DNA from: Chrysopilus asiliformis
Lineage: Eukaryota > Arthropoda > Insecta > Diptera > Rhagionidae
DNA length: 64,000 bases
NCBI GenBank assembly: GCA_964034945.1
Contig: OZ035960.1
Location: 84,754,148-84,818,147 of the forward strand
Direction of reading: 5' to 3'
This document shows positions 1 to 9,850 of this stretch, one piece after another. The position numbers and the translations under genes are program-made. Positions within the stretch are counted from its first letter, which is position 1; each line of letters opens with the position of its first letter. The notes under the pieces are model-generated. The model had not been told where the DNA came from. It was given only the letters and a program-made list of their open reading frames with translations, and made no database searches.

Positions 1-206
1 AGTCTAATAGTTTGAAATATTTTAGTTAAATTTAGTAATTTTATAGTAAAACTGTTCTATTTATTCATTTTTAATTCAGTTTGTCTTTAGATGTTTTATT
101 ATAATTCACTTATATCGTAGATTAATTTAAATAGTAATTTATTTAGTTAATATTTATTCCGAGGTCAGATTAAATATAGTTTAAATTTATCGTAATTCAT
201 TGTTCA
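1..206. repeat. Host tandem repeat, unit 1 (about 258 bp period)
   Basis: This AT-rich stretch aligns by eye with positions of about 5140-5330, on the other side of the copia insertion. Shared landmarks include the opening AGTCTAAT, TTTGAAATATTT, AGTTAAATTTA and TTTAAATTTATCGTA. Once the inserted element and one target duplication are removed, the two copies lie about 258 bp apart, so the empty site was a diverged tandem repeat. No coding capacity is apparent. Confidence 0.6.
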
Positions 207-550
207 TGTAAACTTTTGGTTATTGCAATAAGAAAAACAAACACCGCCAATTCGCTTTACGATTTATTTGATCCGTACGATACAGAATCAGCTTACGAAC
301 TAACAAAATATTTCTGTAATATTTTAGACGAGAGTTATTAAGAAAAACAGGATTTCAATTGTTCATTTAAAGCAAAGTAAAAAATTGTGACCATAAATGG
401 TAATCTAGCAAATTCGAATATTTCAATTGTATACAAACGGTAATTTCATTTTGAGTAGCAAATATCGGTAATAGAAAGAACAATAATAAAAATTAAAATA
501 AACATTTTGATATTTTATAAAACGAATTGAATTGCGTTTCAATTCTAACA
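207..550 (-). repeat. Copia 3' LTR
   Basis: A 344-bp direct repeat of 4740-5083 with no difference seen by eye. On the minus strand it starts TGTTAGAATT and ends in GTTTACA. It is the 3' LTR because the purine tract and the ORF stop lie immediately to its right. Confidence 0.93.
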
Positions 551-559
551 CTCCTCCTC
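551..559 (-). promoter_or_regulatory. Copia polypurine tract
   Basis: On the minus strand this reads GAGGAGGAG and directly abuts the 3' LTR. That is the expected position and composition for the plus-strand DNA primer. It lies 3 bases past the gag-pol stop codon. Confidence 0.8.
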
Positions 560-562
560 AAT

Positions 563-3500
563 TCAATTACATATTCCAAGAGAAGTTCTTAAAAATTCAA
601 ACTGTTTGGCAGCAAGTGGTTTGGTAAAAATGTCAGCCAGCTGTTTTGAACTGCTAATGTAGTTTACCTTGATCTTGCCTTCTTCTATTGCTTGACGAAT
701 AAAATTGTACTTTACGTCGATGTGTTTCATACGTTTATGCTCCCGCGGTTCATTGGAGATTCCGATGCAGGCTTGATTATCCTCGAAGATTTTAATTGGC
801 TCATTGAATTTGATGTTTAGTTCCTGCAGCAGACCCTTGAGCCAAATTCCCTCACAAGCAGAAGCACAAAGGGCTACATATTCAGCTTCCGTTGAAGACA
901 AACATGTTGATGGCTGCTTTCTGGTAGCCCACGAAACTGTGCAACCAAAAACTTTGAAGACGTATCCAGAAACTGATTTCCTCTCTTCTACGTCATTTGC
1001 CCAATCGGCGTCAGCATATCCCAACAATGGTTCCGCATTTTCATCCCTACGATAAATTAAAGAAAAATCAATTGTTTGTTTAATATACCTCAAAATTCTT
1101 TTTGCATGTTTCCAATGCACGTCGCCAAAATTATTTTGAAATCTGCTGAAGTAGTTGACGGAAACGCTTAAATCAGGGCGACATGATGTCATCATATACA
1201 TCAAACAACCAATCAGCTCACGGTAGGGTTTGTCTGTTGTAATAGAATTGTCTTCCTTCACGAGCTTTAGACTTTGCTCCATTGGTGTTGAAATTCCATT
1301 ACACTCTTCCAGACCAAATCTTTTTAAAACATTTGCCCAATAATGCGTCTGATTCAATTTTAAAGTACCTTTTGTAACATCACGCACAATATTTATTCCC
1401 AAAAATTGTTTAGAATCTTTTAAGTCTTTCATTTCAAACGCACTAGACAATTTTAATTTAATTCTGCGTATTTCATTGATGTCATTACCTATTATCAATA
1501 AATCATCAACGTATAGTAATATATAAATAATTATGTCTCTTTGAAACTTCACATATAAACAATAATCCGCGTTTGTTCGAATAAAATTTAGTCTTTTCAT
1601 AAAACTATTGAACTTCTCGTTCCACATTCTAGACGATTGTTTTAGTCCGTATAGGGATTTATTGAGTTTACACACTAAATCCCTTTTTACAAAACCTTCC
1701 GGTTGGCGCATAAAGATTTCCTCATTTAATTCACCATTGAGAAAGGCGGTTTTGACATCCATTTGTTCAACATGATATTCAAAATGATTTGCGACTGCCA
1801 ATAATGTCCTTAACGTTACAAGTTTCGCGACTGGTGCATATGTTTCGTTATAGTCGAAACCTCGTTTTTGTGAAAAACCCTTTGCAACCAGTCGGGCCTT
1901 ATATTTTTCTATCTCACCATCATAATTTCTTTTAATTTTGAACACCCATTTACAGGCTATCGCTTTTCGCCCGGGTGGTAATTTTGTCAGCGTCCAAGTA
2001 TTCATTTTTTTGAGAGAATCAAGCTCCTCCTCAATTGCCAACTTCCAATTTGGCCAGTCATCGGATTTCTTGGCTTCTTCAATGCTGTCAGGAACTTGAT
2101 CAACAAAATTTTCGGCACTTAAAGCAAAAACAGTTTCACATGACAAATTGGACGCTCCATACCTTTCTAACGGCTTTGAAATTCTGCCAGATCTAGTGGT
2201 GATGACCTTATCCGAGCTTGTTTCAGAGTCACAGGACGCATATTCCTCATTTTCAATCATAGTGGCGTCACTTTCATCAAATGTCATATCACTTTCCCAT
2301 TCACTGCTGCTTTCATTCCCTTTTATGTCCAAGTTATTATAGCTGACGTCTCGATCACTTCCCTCAATAACGTCGGTTTCATCAGGATCTTCAATTCTTT
2401 CGCTTAGATCATATTTATCAATTTGGGACAAACTTTCATCAAATACCACATCACGAGCAACGACTATTTTCCTCTTTACTGGATTCCATAGACGATATCC
2501 GTTTGGTGCATATCCCATCATTCTGCATTTTACTGATTTTGGATCCAGTTTCGAACGCTGTTCGTTAGGCACATGAACATAAGCTATAGAACCAAAAACG
2601 CGCAAGTTGCTTAAGTTCGGTTTTCGCCCATACCAAATCTCAGCAGGAGTAATTTTTCCTCGGTCATCCTTAAACGCTGAAGTCGGACTTCTATTGATCA
2701 AATACGTCGAAGCGAGAATTGCTTCCGACCAAAACTTCTTTGGCACATTTCCATCAAAAATCATGGTTCTTGCCCGTTCCATGACGACTCGGTTAAACCT
2801 TTCGGCAACTCCGTTTTGTTGCGGCGAGTACGGAATTGTATATTCGAGTTTGATGCCTTTTTCTTTACAAAACGATTTGAACTCTGTAGACGAATATTCT
2901 CCACCGTTATCACATCTAATCCGAGCAATTTTTCTTTCAAAGAACGAAGTACACAATTTATAATATTCTTGAAATTTTTCAAACACGTCCGATTTCCGTT
3001 CGATTAAATAAACCACAGAAAAATGCGAAAAGTCATCGATAAAACTAACAACATATTTATGATTATCATGAGAAGTGGGAGTAATTGGTCCCATAACATC
3101 ACTGTGTATCAATTCTAGAATTCGTTGAGATCTATTTTCAGCAACCTGTTTGAAAGGCAATCGACATTGCTTGCCTATTTGGCAGGCTTCACAAATTCTG
3201 TTATGGCGATTCCTTTCGAAGTTTTTAATACCATCAACCATATTATTTTTAAGTAATTTATCGATATCATTATTATTTAAATGTCCTAAACGACGATGTA
3301 AAAGAAAAAATCCATTATTGTTTTCACATAAATTCACCGAATCTATTTTATTCATAAAAATTTTGAATTCAAAAAGTTTATCGCGTTTATAACCTTGTCC
3401 GACCAAAATCTTGTCCTTAAACATTTCGACTTTCCCGTTTTCGAACACAATTTTAATTCCACTTTTTTCTAAGCGTGTAATCGAAAACAAATTACAAGTT

Positions 3501-4612
3501 AAATCCTTCACATATAATACATTGTTTATGTTGCACGATTTTGCAACACCATTAACTTCTACAACTCCTTTGATTTTGCCAATCCCGGTTGCATAAATTT
3601 TCACATTATTTTTAGCCACTCTAATTTCTTGTGGTGTATCCAACTTGATGAATTCAACAAAAACACTTTTATCATTGACCATATGATCTGTTGCTCCAGA
3701 ATCTAAACAGAAAACGATGTTGTTCATGGACTTACTTTTTAAAGCACTGTGGCTATTATTTTCACAATGTCCCACAAAAGCAATATCTGCTTTACCATTA
3801 TTATTATCGTTAGTTTTATTTTCCTCATATTTATTATGGTTAGATTTATTTTCGCGTTTTCCGGATCTATCGAATTTATTATTATTAAAGCTATTATTAG
3901 TATTTTTATAACTTTTATGCAATTTAACTCGACAATTAGCACGAAAGTGGCCAATTTTTCCACATCTGTAGCATTTTGCTTTATTTGAACTCATAGCAAC
4001 CATTTCATTTTTAGGCGATTCTGCTTTGTTGCATCTTTTGAGCGATTCCTCCAACAATCTGGTTTTGACAAAATCGAGTGTGAGTTTGCTCTGATCCATT
4101 GTTTCTAAAGCAACAACCAACGATTCATACGACGGCGGTAAAGTTAATAACAAATGACATATTGTGTCCATTTCATCAATTTTGGCACCAGCTGCCTTTA
4201 AATCACTGACGACTTTATCAAACTCTAAAAGTTGTGCATCCATTGGCTCGTTTTCCAAAAATTTAAATTGCAACAACTTCTTTCTTAAAAACAATTGACT
4301 TGCGATACTTTTACGCTCGTAAATATTTTGCAGGGTTTCGAAAATTTGTTTAGCTGTCTGCTTGTCTTTTATATACTCAATTTGATTTTCGGCAATTCGG
4401 TGAATAATAAAGGACTTCGCCTTTTTCTCTTTACGTATCTCCTTTTCTTTGTCTTTTTGATCAGAAAACTCGGAAAGGATTTTATCCAAATCTTCTTTTA
4501 CAAATTTTGCCAAGTCATACTCGTCAAGCAGCGCCAATAAACGAAATTTCCAAACGTGAAAGTTTGTGCCATCAAATTGATTCAATTTGGTCAATTTATC
4601 GTCACCATCCAT
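563..4612 (-). CDS. Copia Gag-Pol polyprotein
   Basis: A single 1349-residue ORF starting at the ATG at 4612; the open frame reaches 4627 but has no earlier ATG. In order it carries a UBN2/gag-like region (about 1-200), a CCHC knuckle CYRCGKIGHFRANC (about 214-227), a protease with LDSGATDH (about 304), a gag-pre-integrase and HHCC zinc region, an rve integrase core, a copia reverse transcriptase with YVDD, and an RNase H with EDNQACIG near the C terminus. The length and order PR-IN-RT-RH are typical of Ty1/copia. No frameshift or stop is seen, so the protein could be functional. It would process itself into particle, integrase and RT subunits in the cytoplasm and act in the nucleus. The host of origin is not resolved further. 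Confidence 0.95.
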   Translation of the reverse strand: MDGDDKLTKLNQFDGTNFHVWKFRLLALLDEYDLAKFVKEDLDKILSEFSDQKDKEKEIRKEKKAKSFIIHRIAENQIEYIKDKQTAKQIFETLQNIYERKSIASQLFLRKKLLQFKFLENEPMDAQLLEFDKVVSDLKAAGAKIDEMDTICHLLLTLPPSYESLVVALETMDQSKLTLDFVKTRLLEESLKRCNKAESPKNEMVAMSSNKAKCYRCGKIGHFRANCRVKLHKSYKNTNNSFNNNKFDRSGKRENKSNHNKYEENKTNDNNNGKADIAFVGHCENNSHSALKSKSMNNIVFCLDSGATDHMVNDKSVFVEFIKLDTPQEIRVAKNNVKIYATGIGKIKGVVEVNGVAKSCNINNVLYVKDLTCNLFSITRLEKSGIKIVFENGKVEMFKDKILVGQGYKRDKLFEFKIFMNKIDSVNLCENNNGFFLLHRRLGHLNNNDIDKLLKNNMVDGIKNFERNRHNRICEACQIGKQCRLPFKQVAENRSQRILELIHSDVMGPITPTSHDNHKYVVSFIDDFSHFSVVYLIERKSDVFEKFQEYYKLCTSFFERKIARIRCDNGGEYSSTEFKSFCKEKGIKLEYTIPYSPQQNGVAERFNRVVMERARTMIFDGNVPKKFWSEAILASTYLINRSPTSAFKDDRGKITPAEIWYGRKPNLSNLRVFGSIAYVHVPNEQRSKLDPKSVKCRMMGYAPNGYRLWNPVKRKIVVARDVVFDESLSQIDKYDLSERIEDPDETDVIEGSDRDVSYNNLDIKGNESSSEWESDMTFDESDATMIENEEYASCDSETSSDKVITTRSGRISKPLERYGASNLSCETVFALSAENFVDQVPDSIEEAKKSDDWPNWKLAIEEELDSLKKMNTWTLTKLPPGRKAIACKWVFKIKRNYDGEIEKYKARLVAKGFSQKRGFDYNETYAPVAKLVTLRTLLAVANHFEYHVEQMDVKTAFLNGELNEEIFMRQPEGFVKRDLVCKLNKSLYGLKQSSRMWNEKFNSFMKRLNFIRTNADYCLYVKFQRDIIIYILLYVDDLLIIGNDINEIRRIKLKLSSAFEMKDLKDSKQFLGINIVRDVTKGTLKLNQTHYWANVLKRFGLEECNGISTPMEQSLKLVKEDNSITTDKPYRELIGCLMYMMTSCRPDLSVSVNYFSRFQNNFGDVHWKHAKRILRYIKQTIDFSLIYRRDENAEPLLGYADADWANDVEERKSVSGYVFKVFGCTVSWATRKQPSTCLSSTEAEYVALCASACEGIWLKGLLQELNIKFNEPIKIFEDNQACIGISNEPREHKRMKHIDVKYNFIRQAIEEGKIKVNYISSSKQLADIFTKPLAAKQFEFLRTSLGICN

Positions 4613-4725
4613 TATAATGATAATCAAAAAAAATTCGCGTACACTAAAATAAAGTAATCCCGCGACCGAATCTATTTTTCAAACGATTCGATAAAAAAAC
4701 GCCCCTTATTCAAAAACAGAAAATT

Positions 4726-4739
4726 CTGGGCCCATAACC
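4726..4739 (-). promoter_or_regulatory. Copia primer-binding site (half tRNA-iMet type)
   Basis: The plus strand here reads CTGGGCCCATAACC, which matches the anticodon stem-loop of insect initiator tRNA-Met and abuts the 5' LTR. Drosophila copia is known to prime from a 5' half of tRNA-iMet instead of the tRNA 3' end. The site shows the same mechanism. It is not a tRNA gene. Confidence 0.9.
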
Positions 4740-5083
4740 TGTAAACTTTTGGTTATTGCAATAAGAAAAACAAACACCGCCAATTCGCTTTACGATTTAT
4801 TTGATCCGTACGATACAGAATCAGCTTACGAACTAACAAAATATTTCTGTAATATTTTAGACGAGAGTTATTAAGAAAAACAGGATTTCAATTGTTCATT
4901 TAAAGCAAAGTAAAAAATTGTGACCATAAATGGTAATCTAGCAAATTCGAATATTTCAATTGTATACAAACGGTAATTTCATTTTGAGTAGCAAATATCG
5001 GTAATAGAAAGAACAATAATAAAAATTAAAATAAACATTTTGATATTTTATAAAACGAATTGAATTGCGTTTCAATTCTAACA
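4740..5083 (-). repeat. Copia 5' LTR
   Basis: The 344-bp partner of 207-550. It is the 5' LTR because the primer-binding site abuts its inner edge. It should hold the promoter for the minus-strand transcript. Confidence 0.93.
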
Positions 5084-5340
5084 GTTCATCGGAGATTAAC
5101 TTAATTTTAGTGTTTTTTATGAAGTTTCAAAATGTTTAAGTCTAATTTGGTTTGAAATATTTCAGTTAAATTTAATCATAGTATTTTTATTCAATCTTTC
5201 TTTAGCTGTTTTAATTAAAAGTACTGTTATCTTAGATTAATTAGAATATTAATTTATTTAGTTGAAATTTTATCCTTTTATAGATTAATTATAGCTTAAA
5301 TTTATCGTAGTTTATAGTTCATCTGAGTTTTATGTCTTGT
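5084..5340. repeat. Host tandem repeat, remainder of unit 1 and unit 2
   Basis: This begins with the second target duplication copy, continues the interrupted first unit, and then repeats the sequence seen at 1-206. The two units share AGTCTAAT, GAAATATTT, AGTTAAATTTA, AATTTATTTAGTT and TTTAAATTTATCGTA with substitutions and small gaps. No coding capacity is apparent. Confidence 0.55.
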
Positions 5341-6330
5341 ATATTATATTCAAAGTAATTAAATGCACCTTTTTATAATTTTAGACATTTCTTTTGATAT
5401 ATAAAGGATTTTATTTAATCACAAAACGAAGATCACTTTTATTCTTCAGTTATCTAAATCATAGTTTTCTCTTTTTGTTGATTATTCTTCACTTAATATT
5501 AGCTTATCCAAATTTGTACGCTTCGCAGTCCAATTATTTTTACTTAATTTATTACTAACTGTTTATTTAGTTCTCTTATCGATAAATTCTTGGTTTGTTC
5601 TTTTAAACTGTGCTTTCATTAGCAAAACGCACTTATTTTAGAATCAATTCCGTTAATTATACTAACGCTAAGTGTAATTTTATGCAAAATTATAGTTAAT
5701 TCACACTTAGGTAAAATATATTTCAATTAATTGTTTTAGCTAGTGAAATTTTTATATTCATATTTAGATAAATTTTCGTACAGTATAATTGTTTGGATAG
5801 GTAAATTTTATTCACTGTCGTCCATTAACACATGGTTTCTAATTTAACTTTAAACTAGCCTATATTCTTTTTTTTGTAGCTTTAAATAAACTAAGTACAA
5901 TTTACAATTCCTATCACTTTCTCCAATTTTCTTCGCGACATAGTAAACGCAATTAAATTCACGCAACGAAACAAAAAACAAAACCCGCCTTTTGCGCGGC
6001 CAGTTTGACGCAAATCCTCCTTTTTTCCATTGTCTACCTTTCTTATCGAAATCTCCAATCAACATTACAAGATAAAAAGGTTTTCTTAAAAAAAAATGTT
6101 AAAAGTTAAAAATAAGGCTTTTTTTCAAAAAAGGAACGCGGGACGTTCGATACTGACTTTTCTTTCGTTTGATCTAGACTGCCTCGCTTTTTCTTTGTTT
6201 CCGATTTTTGGCTTCGCTTCGATTTTTGGGAAACAATTAAATTGTTGAAGCAATTTATTAGTACCGTTTTTTATTTGAATTTATTCTCAAACGCTAGATA
6301 AAAGAATAATAAGTTGCGTTCGTTACACAG
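5341..6330. other. AT-rich region without a recognised gene
   Basis: No ORF with recognisable motifs. A 71-codon minus-strand frame at 5850-6065 is lysine-rich, resembles nothing I know, and is probably chance. A CT-rich patch lies at about 6140-6240. Confidence 0.5.
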
Positions 6331-6800
6331 ATTGTTGCCAACGCGATGAAATCAGGGAAGCTCAACCTTAATATTTGTTGCAAAGAGGATCTTTCTTGAA
6401 GAGAAATGAATTGATATAAAAATTTTAACCGGCGTTCATTACAAAGCATGCGTGGAGTAATTAGTCAGTCTCAATTCACGGCTCCAACCAGTGCAACTGA
6501 CGAGTATTTTGTGCATTGATGTCCAATCATTTTAATTGAGTTGGTTTTCGGTGATCTACGAGAGTAGTTTTTCGGTAATTGACAAGAGTTGTTTTTTGGT
6601 GATCAAGAGGAGTTGATTTTAAAAAGTAATAAAAGGAAAAACGCGAACTAGTACGTGAACGTCAAAACGGTTTTGTGTGTAAATTTCTGCTGTTGGTTGT
6701 CTCGATTAAGTTTCAATTAATATAGCCGCATGTTAATTTAGAATAATAAAGTAAATGTAAAAGATCAAGTGTTTCTCTTTATTGTTTGCCACATTAACAG
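6331..6800 (+). repeat. Possible solo LTR-like segment
   Basis: The segment runs from TGTTGCC to ATTAACA. It contains a TCAGTC initiator-like motif after a GC-richer stretch near 6460, and AATAAAG near 6745 followed by a T-rich tail, an arrangement seen in LTRs. No matching second copy or target duplication was found, so this remains weak. Confidence 0.25.
6545..6616. repeat. Three tandem 24-bp repeats
   Basis: Units at 6545-6568, 6569-6592 and 6593-6616 each begin TTTTCGGT or TTTTTGGT and end in GAGTAGT, GAGTTGT or GAGTTGA. They lie inside the possible LTR-like segment. Confidence 0.7.
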
Positions 6801-6953
6801 CTACATTTATAAAGTTGATTTGGAAAAGTTTCATCCCGAGGAAATCTAGAGTGGAACAGAAACTGTTTTTAGACAGGAAGTTCTAATAAAAAGAAAGTAA
6901 TTATAACACTGCTGAGAAGCTAGTTCCTCTAAAGTTGCTATGTTATCGTTGTA

Positions 6954-7090
6954 AACGCTGCTAACACTACGGTTGCTGATCACGTTGTTGTATGATTGTC
7001 TATTGAACGTCGCTAGGCACTACGGTTGCATAACCACGCTGCGGTATGATTATTTACTGAATGCTGCTAGGCACTATAGCTGCTAACAAC
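6954..7090. repeat. Minisatellite of about 53-bp units
   Basis: Two full units and one partial unit start at 6954, 7006 and 7060. Each has the pattern AACG(C/T)xGCTA..CACTACGGTTGC..GTATGATT..CTG, and the third stops after about 30 bp. Identity is roughly 75-80% by eye. Confidence 0.75.
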
Positions 7091-8452
7091 GCCAAAAATT
7101 GCCCAAATACTCTTTTGTACTTGGAGTCCGCTGTAGGTCTGGAATCATTTCCTTTCTTGCGACTTTACGATGTTATTTCACTGTTGCGAATCAATGATCC
7201 ACTGTCCATATAATAATAGACTTGATAATGGTTGAAACAAAATGAGTTTATTTCAAATGGTTTTGAGTAACTAACTGTTGACACAGTTTACAATGGAATT
7301 TATATCTACTTGTGACTAAATATTATTTTAGGAAGCATATTTTAAGAAGTACAAAGTTTGTAAATACTAACGTCTAAAGACGCGTGCCATGTGATTATAT
7401 AACTATCGGAAAAGACCAATAATTGCAATTGTTTGCGGAAGTAGAAATGTGAAGCAAGCAATTTGGCCAGTAGGTTCAAGTGTCGCTGATGAAGAAATTT
7501 GCTGATTTTGATTCTTTATTGCACTTGAACAAATGTTTTGACCAGATCCCACTTCTGACATCAATTCTATTTTTTCTGTTATGGTTCTGGTTTAGTCTTT
7601 TCCTGATTAATACAATTTTTATAGTTTATTATTATTTTATTTATTTAAAGTATTTATAATTTGTTACTTAACCAAGCACTTAACTTTTAGGTTATTAATA
7701 TTTCATTATTCAATTAAACTTTAAATAATACTTTACTATGCTGTCCGATTAGATATGAAAGTGTTTCGAGTCCCGATTGACTTGAGGTTTGGAAAATATC
7801 TGCATTCTAATCTTAAATTATTTTGGTTGGAAGCGTCGCGATCGACTCAATTGTTTATCTGGATCGAATCGATGGTTTATGTTAATCATTCTTTTTTTTA
7901 ATTCTGAGAGTTTTGTGATTGACTCATTTTATATATGCGTTGACTATGAAATCATTGCGTGTCAAAATATTCGTCATCTTATCATCTTATCGATCTTATT
8001 GATATCGGCTATTTCGCGGGTGATCCACTTGGAATATGTCCTGGACATCAAAATTGTTTATGAATGAAAATATTCAGCAACCGATATAGAGTGGTCCATA
8101 ACATTTTATTTGTGTTGTAGAATGACAAAGTATCATCGTCACAAATTTCGGTTCTATTGCCTCTAATACTAACTTATTGCCCTGTATGCCGTTAGTATTT
8201 GCTAAAAAAATATATTACATAAAAATAACACTGGTAACGAAGATTAAAATTTAATGCTCACCTCTCTCAATGACTAATGTCATTGTTATTTCGGCCAGAA
8301 ATGCTTTTTTAATCAATCTATTTGAACTTCAAACTTTTATTATATCCATTTTGACCAATAGTTTTTTGTTATAATATAAATATGTGTAAGTTGCTTCACT
8401 TATTCGTAGCTAATTTTTAATGCAACTAATAAGATAATTTACTGTATATAAT
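7091..8452. other. No gene recognised
   Basis: AT-rich sequence. A 92-codon plus frame at 7789-8067 is hydrophobic and has no recognisable motif. I see no terminal repeats or other element signatures. Confidence 0.45.
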
Positions 8453-9150
8453 TTATTGATATATAGAAGTATGAGTCAAGAACAAAAATTCATTCTTGTT
8501 GCGAATCTGATGTCGTTTTAGACCAGGACCCTTTTTATATCGTACTTTTTTAACCAACAAAATACGTAGCCACCTCTTGTCAAAAACGAAACGACAGTCG
8601 GAATAGAGATGAATAAAAATTGACCGTTTCAATAAAAGTGTATCTAATGATGCTGTACCCCAACAAATATCACCCGGATCACTTTGATACAGCATTAAAT
8701 TTACATAGTACCAAAACTTGGCCGAACCCGGATCACTTTGATACAGCATTAAATTTACATAGTAACAAAACTTGGCCAAAGTTGCTTTTATTTTCATAAT
8801 TTCTAAAATACCTCGTTCATCAGAACCAATCACAATATTGTCGTTTTCTTTGTACAGAGTTTTTAAAAACACAATTTTTTCTTTCCTCCAGACAAAAAGT
8901 TTTTCCCTGAATTTTGCCCGATGACCAATGTTTTTTGCTGCTTTCTTGATGTCGTCTGCAGATAAATATTTCAGGCTATCATATGTAATATTGTTCTCTA
9001 AACCAAAATAATCATGCAAAATCTTAGTCAATCTTGTAATTTGCTAATGAATTTACCTTGCAAAGTTGAATACAAAGGTGACAAGTCCCACTCGATAAGT
9101 AGGTTGTACAATTCTAAATCCAACGTTACTTCTGAATCTAAACTTTCCAT
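8453..9150 (-). pseudogene. SAM-like domain protein remnant, 3' part
   Basis: A frame of 192 codons (9031-8453) continues, after a frameshift near 9035, a short upstream frame that runs to the LINE target site at 9150. The joined product would have an N-terminal leucine-rich helical region and a segment with YLSADDIKKAAKNIGHRAKF. That segment resembles the end of SAM-type helical bundles common in insect hypothetical proteins. No later domain is recognised. The start codon (12748-12746) lies on the far side of the LINE, so one gene was split by that insertion. A frameshift, an internal duplication and the insertion all argue that it is broken. SAM assignment is inference from pattern only. 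Confidence 0.45.
8672..8779. repeat. 54-bp in-frame tandem duplication
   Basis: Two copies (8672-8725 and 8726-8779) differ at only a few positions. The unit is 18 codons, so the SAM-like frame stays open and repeats an 18-residue segment ending in YVNLMLYQ. Confidence 0.9.
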
Positions 9151-9184
9151 ATTAATCAAAACTTAGGTTTTGCTAGTTTTTCAA

Positions 9185-9850
9185 ATGAGCGATAACACAC
9201 TTAAGAGACCCTTGAGCGAAACATCTCCGGGGCAAAGGCAAATAAGCAAAAAACAAACCAGCGAAATGTCACCATTGCCGAGTGATCCAAGGGCTTCATT
9301 TTCATTGGAGGCCCTGATGTCTAACATGGAGGCGCTTATGGATAAAAAACTGCAACATATTGCAACAAAAGATGACATTAAAAGTCTAAGGAGTGACATC
9401 GATGAGGTAAAGAAAACCGTGAGTAAACTACAAAATGAAAACACCGAACTAAAACAAACCATTGAAACGCTTAAAACCAACGAAAAAAATTTAACGGCCA
9501 AAATCAACGAAATGGACAAGTACAAAAGACGATGTAATATTGTGGTTACAGGGATGCAGGGGGCATCAATTGCCGATGTTAAGAAATCGTTCTTCGAGCT
9601 GTGCAACAAAGTCCTTGGTGTCAACATTTCGGCGGGAAAGTTTATCAAAATTAACTCCAACAATGGCTCAAACACACATATTGTAGAGTTAACTTCACCT
9701 TATGAAGTCAACTCATTGTTACTGAATTCCGGAAAATTGAAAAACACGGGTATTTTTATACAAAAAGACTACACTGCTGAGGAACGAAATGTTAGATACA
9801 ACTGGCGGCAAAATAGATGGAAATGCAAAATCCTTTTTACAATTTCTTGA
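9185..9850 (+). pseudogene. LINE ORF1, coiled-coil RNA-binding-like protein, 3' fused
   Basis: The ATG at 9185 opens a protein with a Ser/Pro-rich head (about 1-40), a long charged coiled coil (about 45-115) containing heptads such as TVSKLQNENTELKQTIE, and a folded region beginning RRCNIVVTGM. That layout resembles the coiled-coil plus RRM-like ORF1p of L1-type elements. ORF1p normally binds element RNA as a multimer. After about 9790 the ORF1 frame runs into endonuclease DNA read in the wrong frame, so its natural C terminus is missing. The start was chosen because the earlier in-frame triplets are not ATG and lie next to the target duplication. Confidence 0.7.

Larger units (their letters stand above)
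207..5083 (-). mobile_element. Complete Ty1/copia LTR retrotransposon
   Basis: The element is bounded by two 344-bp LTRs that read as identical (207-550 and 4740-5083), each TG...CA on the minus strand. A 5-bp target duplication GTTCA lies at 202-206 and 5084-5088. A primer-binding site abuts the 5' LTR, a purine tract abuts the 3' LTR, and one uninterrupted gag-pol ORF lies between them. All parts needed for transposition are present. Identical LTRs imply recent insertion. This is the youngest-looking and most intact retrotransposon in the window. Confidence 0.95.

Noticed and set aside
804..3988. Several plus-strand frames of 60-118 codons
   Set aside because: All are antisense shadows of the copia gag-pol gene and have no motifs.
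4726..4739. Exact match to part of initiator tRNA-Met
   Set aside because: Only 14 bases, with no cloverleaf around it, and it abuts an LTR. It is the copia primer site, not a tRNA gene.
6945..7090. CRISPR-like spacing in the 53-bp repeats
   Set aside because: Units are contiguous and diverged with no repeat/spacer structure; the sequence is eukaryotic.
7789..8067. 92-codon plus frame with hydrophobic stretches
   Set aside because: No ATG context, motif or repeat partner; consistent with chance in AT-rich DNA.
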